Shown one piece after another: positions 19,043-20,499 of a stretch of 20,499 nucleotides of DNA. The position numbers and the translations under genes are program-made. How positions within the stretch are numbered: position 1 is the stretch's first letter; each line of letters opens with the position of its first letter. The stretch spans positions 1 through 20,499 of the forward strand of contig JASBZH010000022.1 of NCBI GenBank assembly GCA_029983555.1, read 5' to 3'. The notes beneath the pieces were generated by a model. That model was not told where the DNA came from and made no database searches. It saw only the letters and a list, made by a program, of their open reading frames with translations. Origin of the DNA: Peptoniphilus sp. (GTDB taxonomy: Bacteria; Bacillota; Clostridia; Tissierellales; Peptoniphilaceae).

Positions 19043-20499
19043 GTGAAGAAGACAAACGAGCAAAAGCAAAACGAAATGCTTCTATTGAGAAGAAGATATT
19101 TAGAAGAATTAAGAAATGCTGGCAAAGATCCATTTATTAATGAAAAATATGACGTAGACTCCTATTCAAAAGATATCAAAGAAAAATTTGATGAATACGA
19201 AGATAAGACAGTAAAGATTGCTGGACGTGTAATGGGAAAGAGACGCCACGGCAAAATAGCTTTTCTTGACATTCAAGATTCAGTAGGAACAATTCAAGTT
19301 TTTGCTAGAAAAGACGTACTTGGAGAAGAACTATACGAAGATGTCAAAGGACTTGACATTGGAGATATTATAGGTGCAGAGGGAGTAGTTTTTAAGACAG
19401 AAGCTGGCGAAATTACAGTTAGAGCTACTGGTTTAGTATTATTATCAAAATCACTTCAAATTTTACCTGAAAAATTCCACGGACTTAAAGACCCTGACCT
19501 TCGCTATAGACAAAGATATGTAGATTTAATTGTAAATCCTGAAGTTAAAGATGTATTTTTGAAGAGAACTCAAATTATTAAAAAAATTAGAGAATTTCTA
19601 GATAATAAAGGATTTTTGGAAGTTGACACTCCAATTCTTGGAACTGTAGCAGGTGGAGCAAACGCAAGACCATTCTATACTCACCACAATACTTTAGATA
19701 TGGATATGCAAATGAGAATTGCAAACGAACTTTTCTTAAAGAGACTTATCGTTGGTGGATTTGATAAAGTATATGAAATGGGCAAGATGTTTAGAAATGA
19801 AGGAATGGATCCTAAACACAATCCTGAATTTACAAATATCGAATTATATCAAGCTTATGTAGACTACGAAGAAATGATGAGAATAACTGAAACTCTTTTT
19901 GAATATGTTGCTGAGGAAGTTTTGGGTTCAGCAGTTATAAATTATCAAGGTAAAGAAATTTCATTAAAAGCTCCATGGAAGAGAATTACAATGATTGATG
20001 CAGTTAAAAAATATGCTGGAGTCGACTTTAACGAAATAGAAACTGACGAAGAGGCAGTTAAAATTGCAAATGAAAAAGGACTAAATTTAGATGAAACATT
20101 TACTTGGGGAAAAGTTTTAGCTGAAATGTTCGAAGAGTTCTGCGAAGAACATTTAGTTGAACCGACATTCGTAATAGGACACCCAGTTGAAGTTTCACCA
20201 CTTGCAAAGAGAAATCCAAAAGATCCTAGATTAACAAATAGATTTGAAGCTTTTATTAACACGTGGGAACTTGCTAATGCTTTTTCAGAATTAAATGATC
20301 CAATAGATCAAAAAGAGAGATTTGAAAAACAAGTAGCTGAAAAAATTGCAGGGGATGAAGAGGCTCACCCAATGGACTACGACTTTATAAATGCAGTTGA
20401 AGTTGGACTTCCACCAACTGGAGGTCTTGGAATAGGCGTAGACAGAATGATTATGCTTTTGACTGATCAACCAAGCATAAGAGACGTATTGCTATTCCC
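19043..20499 (+). CDS. lysS: Lysyl-tRNA synthetase, class II (3' end cut off)
   Basis: LysRS attaches lysine to its tRNA. From GTG at 19043 the frame stays open through 485 codons to the window edge and lacks only the last few residues. An N-terminal helix is followed by the OB-fold anticodon domain (about 50-150, VKIAGRVMGKRRHGKIAFLD). The class II core follows: motif 1 region near KKIREFLDNKGFLEVDTP, motif 2 FRNEGMDPKHNPEFTNIELY, and motif 3 GLGIGVDRMIMLLT close to the cut end. The start is GTG, 5 nt after AGGAGG; the overlapping ATG at 19041 is followed at once by TGA. A later in-frame ATG at 19076 lacks a ribosome binding site. It is co-transcribed with greA. Confidence 0.95.
   Translation, partial: MKKTNEQKQNEMLLLRRRYLEELRNAGKDPFINEKYDVDSYSKDIKEKFDEYEDKTVKIAGRVMGKRRHGKIAFLDIQDSVGTIQVFARKDVLGEELYEDVKGLDIGDIIGAEGVVFKTEAGEITVRATGLVLLSKSLQILPEKFHGLKDPDLRYRQRYVDLIVNPEVKDVFLKRTQIIKKIREFLDNKGFLEVDTPILGTVAGGANARPFYTHHNTLDMDMQMRIANELFLKRLIVGGFDKVYEMGKMFRNEGMDPKHNPEFTNIELYQAYVDYEEMMRITETLFEYVAEEVLGSAVINYQGKEISLKAPWKRITMIDAVKKYAGVDFNEIETDEEAVKIANEKGLNLDETFTWGKVLAEMFEEFCEEHLVEPTFVIGHPVEVSPLAKRNPKDPRLTNRFEAFINTWELANAFSELNDPIDQKERFEKQVAEKIAGDEEAHPMDYDFINAVEVGLPPTGGLGIGVDRMIMLLTDQPSIRDVLLF

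Noticed and set aside
1..20499. CRISPR array, tRNA or rRNA gene, insertion sequence, prophage
   Set aside because: No regularly spaced repeats, no tRNA- or rRNA-like stretch and no transposase or phage protein were found in either strand.

Overview
The window comes from an AT-rich, low-GC Gram-positive bacterium. Strong AGGAGG-type ribosome binding sites, several TTG/GTG starts and the gene order all point to Firmicutes. The backbone order is MazG-type methylase, hup, rqcP, divIC, yabR, tilS, hpt, ftsH, then coaX, dusB, greA, lysS, which is the conserved division/translation neighbourhood known from Bacillus subtilis. The sporulation genes that sit among these in Bacillus (yabP, yabQ, spoIIE) are absent. 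With hcp and a DUF438/hemerythrin protein present, this suggests a non-sporulating anaerobe. A Peptoniphilaceae/Tissierellia-type anaerobic coccus is my best inference, but it rests on general character and not on a search.

Layout. Positions 1-730 hold no large gene. On the minus strand there is a compact unit of two tandem tiny hydrophobic peptides, each with its own strong ribosome binding site, followed by a perfect bidirectional terminator. From 731 to 7087 the backbone runs on the plus strand: methylase with a decayed MazG tail, HU with a structured leader, RqcP, DivIC, an S1-domain protein, TilS, Hpt and FtsH. From about 7123 to 16440 a roughly 9.3 kb accessory block interrupts the backbone and is mostly on the minus strand. 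It contains the thiW-thiM-thiE thiazole salvage operon behind a TPP riboswitch; a DUF1858-DUF438-hemerythrin-PAS protein, a Crp/Fnr regulator and divergent hydroxylamine reductase (hcp); a bifunctional class A penicillin-binding protein; and bioY. From 16583 onward the backbone resumes with coaX, dusB, greA and lysS, the last cut by the window end.

How the genes work together. RqcP, TilS, DusB, GreA and LysS serve translation and transcription fidelity; DivIC and the PBP serve wall and septum synthesis; FtsH serves membrane proteolysis. ThiW and BioY are substrate-binding components of ECF vitamin transporters, so the cell probably salvages thiamine precursors and biotin; the shared ECF energising module is not in the window. 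The crp/DUF438/hcp cluster looks like a nitrosative-stress regulon. Two near-identical TGTTGT-N4-ACAACA palindromes sit at exactly the same distance from the -10 boxes of hcp and of the DUF438 gene, as expected for class II Crp-type activation, and the regulator has an atypical recognition helix.

The least explained elements are the two micro-ORFs (one apparently starting at ATT), the structured leader in front of hup, the terminator-like leader of greA, and a TPP aptamer that begins almost at the transcription start. Apart from recognised protein families, functions stated here are inferences from sequence reading alone; no alignment, folding or database search was run.
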